A stretch of DNA of 64,000 nt from Duganella alba (GTDB lineage Bacteria > Pseudomonadota > Gammaproteobacteria > Burkholderiales > Burkholderiaceae_D): positions 56,823-120,822 of the forward strand of contig NZ_WKJN01000017.1 in the NCBI RefSeq assembly GCF_009674495.1. Reading direction: 5' to 3'. Of this stretch, positions 8,192-16,480 are shown in pieces. A program made the translations under genes and the position numbers. Position 1 is the first letter of the stretch, and each line of letters begins with the position of its first letter. Below the pieces are notes generated by a model, which worked only from the letters and a program-made list of their open reading frames with translations, had not been told where the DNA came from and made no database searches.

Positions 8192-9336
8192 TGCTTGCCG
8201 TCCGCTGCCTTGGCTGCCGAGGCCGGCGCGACGGCGTTGTCGATATGGATGGCGTCGCCGGAGCGCAGGTTGGCGCCGCCTTCCAGCACCACCAGGCTGC
8301 CGCCCGCCAGGCCGGCCACCACGGCCTGCCCATCCTGCACACGCAGCAGGCTGACCGGCTTGCGCAGCACCTTGTTGTCGGCGCCCGCCAGATAGACGAA
8401 GCGGCCGTCAGGCCCTTCCAGCACCGCCTGCGGCGGCAGCGTGACGGCGTTGCGGTCGGCGCCGGCCAGCACCGTCACGCGGGCGTAGGCGCCCGGCCAC
8501 AGGTTGTTGCGCGGATTCGGCATGCTGGCCTTCAGGCTGATGGTGCCGCTGTCGGTGTTGACCACGTTGTTGATGAAGGTGAGCTCGCCGTCCACCGGCT
8601 TGCCGTCCGGACTGTCCAGTTGCACGCGCACCGGACCTTGGGTGCGCGCGGCCAGGATCGGCGCCAGATACTGCTCCGGCAGATTGAATTCGACACCGAT
8701 CGGCGCGAACTGCACCAGCGTCACCAGTGGCGCGGTGGCGCTGGTCTGCGCCAGGCTGCCCGGATGCACGGCCACCGCGCCGGTGCGGGCCGCCACCGGC
8801 GCCATGATCCGGGTGTGGGTCAGCACCACGCGGGCGCTGTCGATGTCGGCCTGCGCCGCCTTGAGCTGCGCCTGTAGCGCCTCGACCTTGCTGGCGGCCG
8901 TATCGACCGCGCTGGAGGTGATGAACTGCGACTTCACCAGTTCCGACGAGCGGCCGTAGTCGCGCTTGGCATCGGCCAGCTGGGCGCGGATCTGCGCCGC
9001 CTGCGCCTCGTTGCGCTGCAATTGGGCGCGGGCGTCGGTGTCGTCCAGCGTGAACAGCAACTGGCCGGCCCTGACGTCGTCGCCTTCTTTGAAGTGGATG
9101 CCGATGATGGTGGCGGTCAGCTGCGGCCGCACCTCGACCTGGTTCAGCGCCACCAGATGGCCCTGTGCGGTCAGTTCCAGCGGCAGATCCTGCTGGCGGG
9201 CGACAGTCACGCTGACCAGTGGCAGCGGCTTGGCGGCGGCCGGTGCGGAAGTTTTGGCGCGCAGCGCGTAGGCCAGGGAGGCGCCGGCGGCGAGCAGCAG
9301 CGCGGCGAGGAGCAGGGGACGTTTGAGTATCAGCAT
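8188..9336 (-). CDS. RND efflux periplasmic adaptor subunit (MdtA-like)
   Basis: 382 residues. An N-terminal membrane anchor or signal (LLLAALLLAAGASLAYALRA) is followed by a membrane-fusion-protein core: a first lipoyl half (GHLVALNQVEVRPQLTATI), an alpha-helical hairpin rich in Ala/Gln (about residues 100-170), a second lipoyl half, then beta-barrel and membrane-proximal domains. There is no lipobox cysteine, so it is anchored by the uncleaved helix or secreted. It links the permease at 5132-8191 to an outer-membrane channel. It is the first gene of the operon and diverges from the response regulator at 9456 across a region with four TTAA half-sites. Confidence 0.92.
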   Translation of the reverse strand: MLILKRPLLLAALLLAAGASLAYALRAKTSAPAAAKPLPLVSVTVARQQDLPLELTAQGHLVALNQVEVRPQLTATIIGIHFKEGDDVRAGQLLFTLDDTDARAQLQRNEAQAAQIRAQLADAKRDYGRSSELVKSQFITSSAVDTAASKVEALQAQLKAAQADIDSARVVLTHTRIMAPVAARTGAVAVHPGSLAQTSATAPLVTLVQFAPIGVEFNLPEQYLAPILAARTQGPVRVQLDSPDGKPVDGELTFINNVVNTDSGTISLKASMPNPRNNLWPGAYARVTVLAGADRNAVTLPPQAVLEGPDGRFVYLAGADNKVLRKPVSLLRVQDGQAVVAGLAGGSLVVLEGGANLRSGDAIHIDNAVAPASAAKAADGKQ

Positions 9337-9360
9337 GCGGCGATGCTAATCGGCCCAGGG

Positions 9361-9400
9361 TTAAACCATTATTAAAGCAGCGCGTTAATACGCTGTTAAC
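9361..9400. promoter_or_regulatory. two PmrA/QseB-type direct-repeat operator candidates
   Basis: Two direct repeats of TTAA-type half-sites lie head to tail: TTAAA-N6-TTAAA at 9361-9376 and TTAAT-N6-TTAAC at 9385-9400, each with an 11-bp period. This is the geometry bound by OmpR-family regulators such as PmrA, whose box is YTTAAK-N5-YTTAAK. The region separates the pump operon from the response regulator/kinase operon, so it fits divergent control plus autoregulation. Similar repeats occur at 16411-16426 and 18794-18809. Confidence 0.6.
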
Positions 9401-9455
9401 GAAGCGTTTCGTACACTGCGTGGCAGGTGAAAAGGTAATGAAACGAGGTGCGGTG

Positions 9456-10115
9456 ATGCGGTTGCTCTTGATAGAAGACGATCCGATGATCGGCGAAAGC
9501 ATGGAAGAAGTGCTGCGCAAGGAAAATTATGCGGTCGACTGGGTGCGCGACGGCGACAACGGCCTGCTGGCGCTGCGCCAGAACGTCTACGACCTGCTGT
9601 TGCTGGACCTGGGCCTGCCGAAGAAACAGGGCATGCAGGTGCTGCGCCAGTACCGCGCCCATGGCGGCGGCGTGCCGGTGCTGATCGTTACCGCGCGCGA
9701 CGCCACCGCCTCGCGCGTCGAAGGGCTGGATGCCGGCGCCGACGACTACCTGGTCAAGCCGTTCGACGTCGACGAGCTGCTGGCGCGTATCCGCGCGCTG
9801 CTGCGGCGCGGCAAGGCGCCGAACCAGGCGGTGGTGAGTCATCGCGGCCTGCAGGTCGACATGGCCGGCCACATCGCCAGCTTCAACGGCGTGCCGCTGC
9901 ATCTGCCGGCGCGTGAATTCGCCGTGCTGCGCGCCTTGCTCGACGCGCCCGGCAGCGTGGTGTCCAAGAGTCAGCTGGAAGAACGCATCTACGGCTGGGG
10001 CGAGGAAATCGAGAGCAACACCATCGACGTCTACATCCACCATCTGCGCAAGAAGCTGGGCACCGGCTTTATCCAGAATATCCGTGGCGTCGGCTACAAG
10101 CTGGCCGCCGCATGA
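9456..10115 (+). CDS. OmpR-family response regulator, PmrA/QseB-like
   Basis: 219 residues starting at ATG 9456, chosen because MRLLLIEDD is the canonical receiver start and GAGG sits 7 bases upstream; ATG 9438 in frame is an alternative. The receiver domain has the acidic pair ED-D at residues 7-9, phosphoacceptor D51 (LLLDLGLP) and K101 (LVKPF). The C-terminal winged helix includes LEERIYGWGEEIESNTIDVY, a signature of the PmrA/QseB/TctD group. It overlaps the kinase gene by 4 bases (ATGA). The repeat at 9361-9400 is its likely binding site. It probably controls the divergent efflux pump and envelope genes. Confidence 0.93.
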   Translation: MRLLLIEDDPMIGESMEEVLRKENYAVDWVRDGDNGLLALRQNVYDLLLLDLGLPKKQGMQVLRQYRAHGGGVPVLIVTARDATASRVEGLDAGADDYLVKPFDVDELLARIRALLRRGKAPNQAVVSHRGLQVDMAGHIASFNGVPLHLPAREFAVLRALLDAPGSVVSKSQLEERIYGWGEEIESNTIDVYIHHLRKKLGTGFIQNIRGVGYKLAAA

Positions 10116-11416
10116 AAACCATCCGCACCCGCCTGCTGCTGGGACTGATGACCGGCGCGTTGGGATGCACGCTGGCGGCCGTCATGCTGCTGTACATGCT
10201 GGCCGACCACGAGGCCGACGAACAGTCGGACCAGCGCCTGCGCCAGCTGGCGTGGTCGCTGCCGCTGCAATCGCCGGTGCCGTGGCGGCTGCCGCACGAG
10301 AGCGATCCCGACGACCAGTTCGACGTGCAGGCCTGGAATGCCGCCCAGCAGCCGGTGCACCGCTCGCTGCGGGCGCCGGCGCTGTCCTTGCCGCAGCAGC
10401 AGGGCTATGTGACGGTGAGCTACAAGGGCGAGCGCTGGCGCGTGTATTCCGACATGGTGGCCGGCTATTATGTGCAGGTGTCGCAGCCGATCGCCATCCG
10501 CCAGCGGGTGGCGATGCACATGGCGCTGCGCATCGTGCCGCCGCTGCTGTTGCTGTTGCCGGCGATGGCCATCCTGATCTGGATCGTGGTCGGCCGCGCG
10601 CTGAAGCCGTTGCAGCGACTGACCCACGCTGTGCGCGGCCGCACGCCGACCGCGCTGCAACCGCTGGACTCCGACGGCCTGCCGCCGGAACTGCTGCCGA
10701 TCGTGGCGGCGTTGAACGGCCTGTTGCGCAAGGTGGATGAAGCCATCAGCGCGCAGCGCAACTTTGTCGCCGATGCGGCGCATGAACTGCGCTCGCCGCT
10801 GACAGCGCTCAAGCTGCAACTGCAGCTGGCCGAGCGGGCCGAGGACGACAACCACCGCCAGAACGCCTTCCGCAAGCTGCACGAGCGACTCGACCGTTCC
10901 ACCCACCTGGTGCAGCAGCTGATGACGCTGGCGCGCCAGGAGCAAGGCGCCTCGCCGCCGGTGTGTGTCGACTGCGACCTGCTGAAGGTCGCCCGTCAGG
11001 TGGTGGCCGACCACGCCATCTACGCCGACAGCCGGCGCATCGACCTCGGCGTCAGCGCCGATGCGCAGAGCAGCCGCGTCAGCGCGCATCCCGAAGGGCT
11101 GGCCGTCATGTTGAGCAACCTGGTCGACAACGCACTGCGCTACACGCCGCCGGGCGGGCGCGTGGACGTGACGGCCGGGCAGGAAAGCGGCCGGCCCTAC
11201 CTGCGCGTGCGCGACAACGGCCCCGGCGTGCCGGAGGCCGACCGTGCGCGCGTGTTCGACCGTTTCTATCGCCCCGACGGCAACGAGGTCTGGGGCTGCG
11301 GGCTTGGGCTGTCCATCGTCAAGAGCGTGGCCGACGCCCATCAGGCCACGCTGTTGCTGGAAAGCGGCGGCGACGGCCGCGGCCTGGTGGTGACCGTTTT
11401 CTTTCCATCTAATTAG
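10112..11416 (+). CDS. sensor histidine kinase, QseC/PmrB-like
   Basis: 434 residues. TM1 is at about 8-30, a periplasmic sensor of roughly 110 residues follows, and TM2 is at about 142-162, then a short linker. The H-box FVADAAHELRSPLTALKL carries phosphoacceptor H224. The ATPase domain has the N-box NLVDNALRYTPPGG, G1 DNGPGVP and G2 GCGLGLSIV. This is the full complement for autophosphorylation and transfer to D51 of the regulator encoded just upstream, with which it overlaps. The periplasmic part has no recognised ligand motif. A DedA gene follows after 10 bases and is probably in the same operon. Confidence 0.92.
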   Translation: MKTIRTRLLLGLMTGALGCTLAAVMLLYMLADHEADEQSDQRLRQLAWSLPLQSPVPWRLPHESDPDDQFDVQAWNAAQQPVHRSLRAPALSLPQQQGYVTVSYKGERWRVYSDMVAGYYVQVSQPIAIRQRVAMHMALRIVPPLLLLLPAMAILIWIVVGRALKPLQRLTHAVRGRTPTALQPLDSDGLPPELLPIVAALNGLLRKVDEAISAQRNFVADAAHELRSPLTALKLQLQLAERAEDDNHRQNAFRKLHERLDRSTHLVQQLMTLARQEQGASPPVCVDCDLLKVARQVVADHAIYADSRRIDLGVSADAQSSRVSAHPEGLAVMLSNLVDNALRYTPPGGRVDVTAGQESGRPYLRVRDNGPGVPEADRARVFDRFYRPDGNEVWGCGLGLSIVKSVADAHQATLLLESGGDGRGLVVTVFFPSN

Positions 11417-11426
11417 AGGAGTACCG

Positions 11427-12068
11427 ATGCAAGAGCTGCTGGCCACCTTCATGGCCTGGTTTATTCACCTGGACACGCACCTGCTGGAACTGATCGGCAC
11501 GCATGGCGACTGGGTGTACCTGATCCTGTTCCTGGTGATCTTTATCGAAACCGGCGTCATCGTCATGCCCTTCCTGCCGGGCGACTCGCTGCTGTTCATC
11601 GCCGGCGCGCTGGCCGCCAAGGGCTGGCTCGATCCATGGCTGTTGTTTGGCTTGCTGTTCTGCGCGGCCGTCAGCGGCGACGCGCTGAACTTCACCATCG
11701 GCGCCTGGTTCAAGCGGCGCGCGCTCGACACCAGCCGGATTCCGCTGGTGAAGCCGGAACATATAGAACACACGCACCGGTTCTTCGTCCGCCACGGCGG
11801 CAAGACCATCATCCTGGCGCGCTTCGTGCCGATCGTGCGCACGCTGGCGCCGTTCGTGGCGGCCCTGGGCGCCATGCCGGCGCGGGTGTTCTTCACTTAT
11901 AACGTGGCCGGCGGCTTGCTGTGGACCGGCAGCCTGCTGCTGGCCGGGTATCTGTTTGGCGGCATTCCGTGGGTCAGCAACAACCTGACGGCGGTGGTGC
12001 TGGGCATCGTGCTGTTGTCGGTGATGCCGGCACTGGTCGGATGGCTGGGACAAAGAGCAAAGCAATAG
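11427..12068 (+). CDS. DedA-family membrane protein
   Basis: 213 residues, with AGAGGAG a few bases upstream of ATG 11427. It shows the SNARE-associated/DedA fold: several membrane segments, the conserved FLPGDSLLFIAGALA re-entrant motif with its acidic residue, and RFVPIVRTLAPFVAALG with the essential arginines. DedA proteins act in the inner membrane as lipid (undecaprenyl-phosphate or phospholipid) flippases and support resistance to cationic peptides. The gene follows the PmrAB-like pair with only a 10-base gap, so co-transcription is likely and fits an envelope-stress role. Which lipid it moves cannot be told. Confidence 0.92.
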   Translation: MQELLATFMAWFIHLDTHLLELIGTHGDWVYLILFLVIFIETGVIVMPFLPGDSLLFIAGALAAKGWLDPWLLFGLLFCAAVSGDALNFTIGAWFKRRALDTSRIPLVKPEHIEHTHRFFVRHGGKTIILARFVPIVRTLAPFVAALGAMPARVFFTYNVAGGLLWTGSLLLAGYLFGGIPWVSNNLTAVVLGIVLLSVMPALVGWLGQRAKQ

Positions 12069-12124
12069 CGTAGACTGGCGGAATGCTGGTTTCCGCATAG
12101 AGGATTTCTATTCAGGAGTAAGGC

Positions 12125-12484
12125 ATGAGAAACACATTCACTTTCATCGTTGCAGCCACCGCACTGCTGGCCGGCTGCGCCACCGAATATCACCCGCGCA
12201 ATAGCGAGGGCGGCTACAGCGAGGCGGCGATCGAGCCGGGCGTGTGGCGCGTCAAGGTCGACGCCACACCGTATACGATGCCGCAGCAGGTTCAGGACTA
12301 CTCCCTGTTGCGCAGCGCAGAGCTGACGCTGCAACAGGGCTACAGCCATTTCACGCTGTCGGCGCCGCCCGGTCCCGAGGTGGTGGTGCGCATGTTCAGG
12401 CAGCGTCCAACCGACGCCGCGCAATACGAGGCGCGCGCCGTGTGCGACAGGCTCGGAACCCTGTACGAAGTGCAATGCAAGTAG
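12125..12484 (+). CDS. small outer-membrane-type lipoprotein (CC0125-like)
   Basis: 119 residues with a lipoprotein signal ending in the lipobox LLAGC (Cys18) and CAGGAG ahead of ATG 12125. The mature part contains paired strands (GVWRVKVDA, HFTLSAPPGPEVVVRMF) and two further cysteines near the C-terminus. It resembles a family of conserved proteobacterial lipoproteins named after Caulobacter CC0125/CC1285, whose function is not established. The residue after Cys18 is Ala, not Asp, so outer-membrane sorting is expected. It lies 56 bases after the DedA gene and may belong to that operon. Confidence 0.75.
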   Translation: MRNTFTFIVAATALLAGCATEYHPRNSEGGYSEAAIEPGVWRVKVDATPYTMPQQVQDYSLLRSAELTLQQGYSHFTLSAPPGPEVVVRMFRQRPTDAAQYEARAVCDRLGTLYEVQCK

Positions 12485-12666
12485 CGAATTTGCTACGCCA
12501 ACGCACTATTTGAAAATATTTTTGCGAAATTCTCTTCCAGCAAAAGTTTTATCTCGTTGCGGAAAAGCATGGATATTTTCTTTGGGCAATAATACGTCCA
12601 TACGCTGACTCACCGCTAAAAAGCCAACGAGAAAGCCGAAAAGCAGCAGAGCAGCACCTGTATTGG

Positions 12667-12687
12667 CCGGGCCACATGACAGCCCGG
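12667..12687. repeat. inverted repeat in the leader of the spore coat U gene
   Basis: CCGGGC and GCCCGG form a perfect 6-bp stem around a 9-base loop. It is not followed by a T-run, so it does not look like an intrinsic terminator of the upstream lipoprotein gene. Confidence 0.4.
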
Positions 12688-12730
12688 TCTTCCGCCTCCC
12701 CGGCGGGCAGAACAACTCCCAAGCAGCGAG

Positions 12731-12772
12731 TTGAGCTACAAAAAATCCCTTAAAAATTTTTGTATATCTCAA
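12731..12772 (+). promoter_or_regulatory. AU-rich hairpin just before the spore coat U ribosome site
   Basis: TTGAG-c-TACAAAAA at 12731-12744 pairs with TTTTTGTA-tat-CTCAA at 12757-12772: 13 pairs with one internal loop. It ends four bases before the Shine-Dalgarno TAGGAG (12776-12781). An AU-rich hairpin in this place could modulate translation, for instance by temperature, or act as a protein or sRNA target. The pairing is seen directly; the function is inferred. Confidence 0.45.
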
Positions 12773-12787
12773 TCTTAGGAGTTAGCC

Positions 12788-13312
12788 ATGAACACCACCC
12801 GCCGCGCACCACGTATCGCCGTCATCGCCTTCGCAACCGCTTCGCTGATCGCCAGCCTGTCCAGCGCCGCTGTGTACAGCAACGGCAGCAAAACCGCCAA
12901 CTTCGACGTGACGCTGAAGATCATCGCTGACTGCATCATCTCCGCCAACGCGCTGGACTTCGGTCAGTCGCAAGGCGTGCTGGCCACCAACGTCACGGTC
13001 AACAGCACCCTGAGCGTCACCTGCACCAACACCACGCCGTACAACGTCGGCCTGAACGCCGGCACCGGCGTCGGCTCCACCACGGCGGCGCGCGTGATGA
13101 GCGGCACCGGCGCCAACACCAGCACCGTGGCCTACAACCTGCTGCAATCGTCGGGTGGTTCCAACTGGGGCAACACGCAAGGCACCGACACCAAATCGGG
13201 CGTCGGCAGCGGCGTCGCTCAGACCCTGACCGTGTATGGCGTGGTGCCGGCGCAAATGACGCCGCAACCAGACACCTACAAATCGACCATCACCGCTACC
13301 GTGTACTTCTGA
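12788..13312 (+). CDS. spore coat U domain protein (Csu-type pilin-like)
   Basis: 174 residues with a signal peptide (ATASLIASLSSAAVYS) and a strong TAGGAG site. The mature part is a spore coat protein U (SCPU) domain: FDVTLKIIADCIISANALDFG, a second cysteine in LSVTCTNTTPYNVGL, and the end TYKSTITATVYF, which fits an incomplete Ig fold completed by strand exchange. SCPU proteins are subunits of archaic chaperone-usher (Csu-type) pili or surface layers. No chaperone or usher gene lies nearby, so this is a stand-alone copy. Low lysine/arginine and many Thr/Asn residues suggest an exported, abundant surface protein. Its long structured leader points to regulated expression. Confidence 0.85.
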   Translation: MNTTRRAPRIAVIAFATASLIASLSSAAVYSNGSKTANFDVTLKIIADCIISANALDFGQSQGVLATNVTVNSTLSVTCTNTTPYNVGLNAGTGVGSTTAARVMSGTGANTSTVAYNLLQSSGGSNWGNTQGTDTKSGVGSGVAQTLTVYGVVPAQMTPQPDTYKSTITATVYF

Positions 13313-13346
13313 TTGTTCTTCCCAGACTTTCACATGAGGAGCAATC

Positions 13347-13631
13347 ATGGATATGCGATTTCAATGGCTGTCGCCGGCCATTCCTGAAGAAGAACATTCA
13401 CAGGTTGAGCGGCTGGTGAGCGAGGCCTTGCAGGTAGCGGATTTTCTGGAGAACGAGCGCCGCAGCATCCTGGTGCGCTTTATTCCTGATAGCCCCGTCT
13501 GCTCGTCGCTGGTCGCCACGATCGAAGAGGAGCGCACTGGCAAGTTGCTAGGTGTGGTGGAAACGCCACGCAATGATGCGCTGATCAAACTGACGTCGGC
13601 GGCGGAAGCCACCGCTAGCGATCTGCCTTGA
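13347..13631 (+). CDS. small protein of unknown function, 94 residues
   Basis: Not recognised. It starts at ATG 13347 with GAGGAG upstream and lies 34 bases after the spore coat U gene, so the two may share a transcript. There is no signal peptide, membrane segment or cysteine cluster; the composition is acidic and soluble (EEEHSQVERLVSEALQVADF). The middle, SILVRFIPDSPVCSSLVATI, could be a beta-sheet core. Its last 17 bases overlap the end of the convergent TPR gene. The good ribosome site supports translation. Confidence 0.6.
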   Translation: MDMRFQWLSPAIPEEEHSQVERLVSEALQVADFLENERRSILVRFIPDSPVCSSLVATIEEERTGKLLGVVETPRNDALIKLTSAAEATASDLP

Positions 13632-15237
13632 GGGCGGCGCCTGCCGCCAGCAGTGAAGCGCGCCGTGGTTCGTCCGCCGGCGTGGCGATGGTCAGCAGTT
13701 GCTGGTAATACGTCTGTGCCGCGCGCGGATCGCCGGAGCGGCTTGCCGCCAGCGCCGCGTCGTACACCGACCAGTAGCGGTTCGGATGCCGGACCAGCGT
13801 CGCCTTGAATTGCACCAGCGCCTGCGCCGGCTGCGCCATGTCCAGCAACAACTCGCCCAGCATCTCGCGCGCCGGCACGAACGGTCCCGGCGTGATCGAA
13901 GCGAGTTCCGTCACATCCTCCATTTCCGCAGCGCGGGTAAAGGTGGCAAGCGCGCCGGCGTTGTCGCCGTTGCTGCGCGCCAGTTGCGCCGACACCTCCA
14001 GTCGCTGAATCTCCGCCTGATCCGACCAGTAGCCGTCCTTGGCGCCGCGCAGCCGCTCGCGGATGCCGGCCAGCGCATCGATGGACTCCTGCGCGACCGC
14101 CGTATCGCCCCGATGCGCCGCACCGAGGCCGCGCGTGAAAATGGTGATCGCGTCGGCGTAGGGGAAGGGACTGGCGCGCGGCGTCAGCGCCATGGCCGCT
14201 GTCCAGTCGCGGCGCTCCAGGCAATAGCGCGCCGGTATCGCGGCATTGGCGAAAAACGCCGCCGATGCCGGCGCCGCGCCATTCGCATTGGCCGGATCGA
14301 AACGCCTGAACATTTCCGCCGACGCCAGCACCAGTTTTCTTGCCGCCTCGTCCTGCGCGGTTTGCAGATAGGCATAGACCATGTAGTCGCTGGCATGCAG
14401 CTCGTCCGCCGGCTGGCCCGCTTTGCGCGCCGCTTCCGCCGAACCCATGTTGGTGGCGATCGACGCCTTCCAGTCGCCCATGCGGGTGAAGGTATGCGAC
14501 GGCATGTGCAGCGCATGCGGCGTGGCCGGCGCGATGGCGCCATAGCGGCGGGCGGCTTCCGCTGCGCGCGCGGCCAGCTCCGGTTCGTCGTAGGCATGGA
14601 TGATGTAGTGCGCCAGACCGGGATGATCGGGATACTGGACGAACAGCGCTTCCAGCATGGCGCCGGCCTTGAGCTGTTTCACAAAGTGCTTGTCGGCCGG
14701 ATCGGCCGCCGCCGCCAGCGCCAGTGCGTAGAAGATACGCGCCTCGATGTCGTCCGGATAGTCGGCGCTGACCTTGGCCATCGCTTTCTCATACGCGTCG
14801 AGACGGGACGACTGCGCGATGCGCGCACTGTCGGTGTAGAGCTGCGCCACCGCATCCAGATACGCCCGCTCGCGCGCTGTGGCCGGCGCCTTGGCCCGGC
14901 CAGCCTCCACCGCCCGCAATCCCTGCGCCAGCTGCGCCGGCGACTTGAAATTGGCGAACGGATTGCTCCAGCTGCTCAGGGAAATGCCCCAGTAGGCGAT
15001 GGTGCAATTTGGATCCTTGGCGAGGATGGCGCGAAAGCCGTCAATCGCCGGACCGAACTGGAACGAGTGCATCAGCGCCACCGCCCGGTTGAATTCGGGC
15101 TGCACCGACGGCATGCAGGAGGTATCGAAGCGTACCGTGCCAAGCGCTGGCATGGCGTCGTGGTGCTCGTGCTGCGCCCAGGTACAGGGAGCGGCCAGCA
15201 TGAAGAGAACGCCCGCAGCGGCGGCGGTGAGTCGCAT
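13615..15237 (-). CDS. secreted TPR-repeat protein
   Basis: 540 residues with a signal peptide ending near TWAQ and AGGAGAG ahead of ATG 15237. The mature chain starts with a His-rich bit (QHEHHDA), then helical repeats with TPR character: FNRAVALMHSFQFGPAIDGF, ANFKSPAQLAQGLRAVEAGR, and several later units up to PAQALVQFKATLVRHPNRYW. HALHMPSHTFTRMGDW is a motif common to this periplasmic TPR family of unknown function. It probably works as a protein-binding scaffold in the periplasm. It lies 58 bases downstream of the beta-propeller gene on the same strand, so the two are likely co-expressed. Confidence 0.8.
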   Translation of the reverse strand: MRLTAAAAGVLFMLAAPCTWAQHEHHDAMPALGTVRFDTSCMPSVQPEFNRAVALMHSFQFGPAIDGFRAILAKDPNCTIAYWGISLSSWSNPFANFKSPAQLAQGLRAVEAGRAKAPATARERAYLDAVAQLYTDSARIAQSSRLDAYEKAMAKVSADYPDDIEARIFYALALAAAADPADKHFVKQLKAGAMLEALFVQYPDHPGLAHYIIHAYDEPELAARAAEAARRYGAIAPATPHALHMPSHTFTRMGDWKASIATNMGSAEAARKAGQPADELHASDYMVYAYLQTAQDEAARKLVLASAEMFRRFDPANANGAAPASAAFFANAAIPARYCLERRDWTAAMALTPRASPFPYADAITIFTRGLGAAHRGDTAVAQESIDALAGIRERLRGAKDGYWSDQAEIQRLEVSAQLARSNGDNAGALATFTRAAEMEDVTELASITPGPFVPAREMLGELLLDMAQPAQALVQFKATLVRHPNRYWSVYDAALAASRSGDPRAAQTYYQQLLTIATPADEPRRASLLAAGAALKADR

Positions 15238-15295
15238 GGATCTCTCCTGTAGGTGGGGAGTACCTCTTCAGTGTAAACCTGATTGCGGCAGTGCG

Positions 15296-16306
15296 CTAGC
15301 GTACCTCGAACACCTGCAAACCTGCCTGCGCCGCCTGCGGACCCCTGGTGTGGACCACGTACAGCCGGTGCAGCGACGGCACATACTGCGCGGTTTTGCC
15401 GCCCAGCGTATCGATATGCTGTTCGATGACGTAGTGGTCGGGCGTGGTGGCGGCGATCACATCCAGCCCGCCGGCGCCGGCGATGTACAGGCGCTGGTTT
15501 GCAGCGTCGACGATGATTTCGTCCGAGGTCTCGACGATGTCCATGGTTTGCACCACCTTGCCGTCGGCGGCATCCAGCACGAACAGCTTGCCCGGCTTGC
15601 GCGAGCCGACGAACAGCCGGTTGCTGCGCGGATCGAAGGCCAGCGCCGAGTTGCGGCTGGGGCCGGGCACCTGCCAGATGCCGGCCAGCTTGCCGCTGGC
15701 TAAATCGATGATGCCGATTTCATTGCGATCGCGGAAGTTGACGAACAGGCGGTCGGTGGCCGGATCGATGGCCATGGCCTTGACCTGCCTGGCCGGCACG
15801 GCGATGCGCCCGAGCAGCGCGTGATCCGCCAGCGCGATGCGGCTGATGTAGGCGTGATCTTCGCTGGTCTTGCCGCCATTGCCGAGGTAGAAAATCCCGC
15901 GCTTCTCATCGACGATGCCGGAATCCGGCTGGGCTTCGACAGCGATGCTGTGGGTGACCTTGAAGCTGGTCGCGTCGGCAATCTTCAGGCTGGCCGCGCC
16001 GGCGTCGGCGATCCACAGTTCGTCGCCGCCATGGGCCAGCAGCAGCTTGTGCGGCGAGCGCGCCAGTGTGCGGTCGCTGCGCAGATGGCGGCCATCCGGC
16101 AGGCTGAATACCTCGATGGAACCATATTCCTCGGTAGGGACGTACAGCAGTCCGCGTTCGAGGTCGACATCGAAGTGATCGAAGTCGCCGCCGCTGACGT
16201 GGGGCAGCGGCGTGGTCGTCAACAAGCGCAGCGGATCGGCCGCCATGGCCGAGGTTGCCAGCAACAGGCCCGCCACCAGGGCGCTCAGTTTCAACAGGGG
16301 TTTCAT
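15296..16306 (-). CDS. secreted YncE-family beta-propeller protein
   Basis: 336 residues with a clear signal peptide (LSALVAGLLLATSAMAAD). The rest is a seven-bladed-type propeller with recurring blade cores: DLERGLLYVPTEEYGSIEVF, MAIDPATDRLFVNFRDR, LAFDPRSNRLFVGSRKPGKL and IIVDAANQRLYIAG. No catalytic residues or heme motifs are visible. Such proteins sit in the periplasm or on the surface and bind partners. The gene heads a probable two-gene unit with the TPR protein and diverges from the ATP-grasp pair at 16481. A related propeller occupies the left edge of the window. Confidence 0.83.
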   Translation of the reverse strand: MKPLLKLSALVAGLLLATSAMAADPLRLLTTTPLPHVSGGDFDHFDVDLERGLLYVPTEEYGSIEVFSLPDGRHLRSDRTLARSPHKLLLAHGGDELWIADAGAASLKIADATSFKVTHSIAVEAQPDSGIVDEKRGIFYLGNGGKTSEDHAYISRIALADHALLGRIAVPARQVKAMAIDPATDRLFVNFRDRNEIGIIDLASGKLAGIWQVPGPSRNSALAFDPRSNRLFVGSRKPGKLFVLDAADGKVVQTMDIVETSDEIIVDAANQRLYIAGAGGLDVIAATTPDHYVIEQHIDTLGGKTAQYVPSLHRLYVVHTRGPQAAQAGLQVFEVR

Positions 16307-16410
16307 CTTATTCCAATCAAGACAAGAAACCTCCCATCATGCGCCGCCGGACGCTAACGCGATCTCTCTTCCAGATTAAAAAAAGTTCATGTGAAAACGT
16401 GCCGCGGCTG

Positions 16411-16426
16411 TTAATTCAGCCTTAAT
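16411..16426 (+). promoter_or_regulatory. PmrA-box-like direct repeat before the ATP-grasp pair
   Basis: TTAAT-N6-TTAAT (written as a PmrA box: GTTAAT-N5-CTTAAT from 16410) with an 11-bp period, 16 bases before the earliest possible start of the ATP-grasp gene and 55 before the preferred one. It is the same geometry as the repeats at 9361-9400 and 18794-18809. Confidence 0.55.
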
Positions 16427-16480
16427 CTTCGGCCCGATTTAATGAGCGGCATCAATGTCTTACAGCAAGGAATGGAAGTG

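Larger units (their letters stand above)
12485..12787 (+). other. 303-base intergenic region with structured, AT-rich leader
   Basis: This is the longest stretch without a supported gene. Its base composition is clearly lower in GC than the neighbours. It holds two inverted repeats (12667-12687 and 12731-12772) and a run of purine-rich AAGCC-like motifs near 12618-12645. No match to a riboswitch I know (c-di-GMP-I, cobalamin, preQ1) could be made. It probably carries the promoter and a long 5' leader of the spore coat U gene. Confidence 0.5.

Noticed and set aside
6344..8395. 683-codon frame antisense to the first RND permease
   Set aside because: Repetitive Gln/Arg/His/Gly composition and no domain; shadow of the pump gene.
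12506..12772. 88-codon minus-strand frame in the long intergenic region
   Set aside because: Its ATG falls at the edge of the AU-rich inverted repeat, there is no Shine-Dalgarno sequence, and composition is mixed; it might be real but I cannot support it.
12600..12787. Riboswitch in the spore coat U leader
   Set aside because: The AAGCC-like repeats and the GC hairpin were compared from memory with c-di-GMP-I, cobalamin and preQ1 patterns; no core motif fits.
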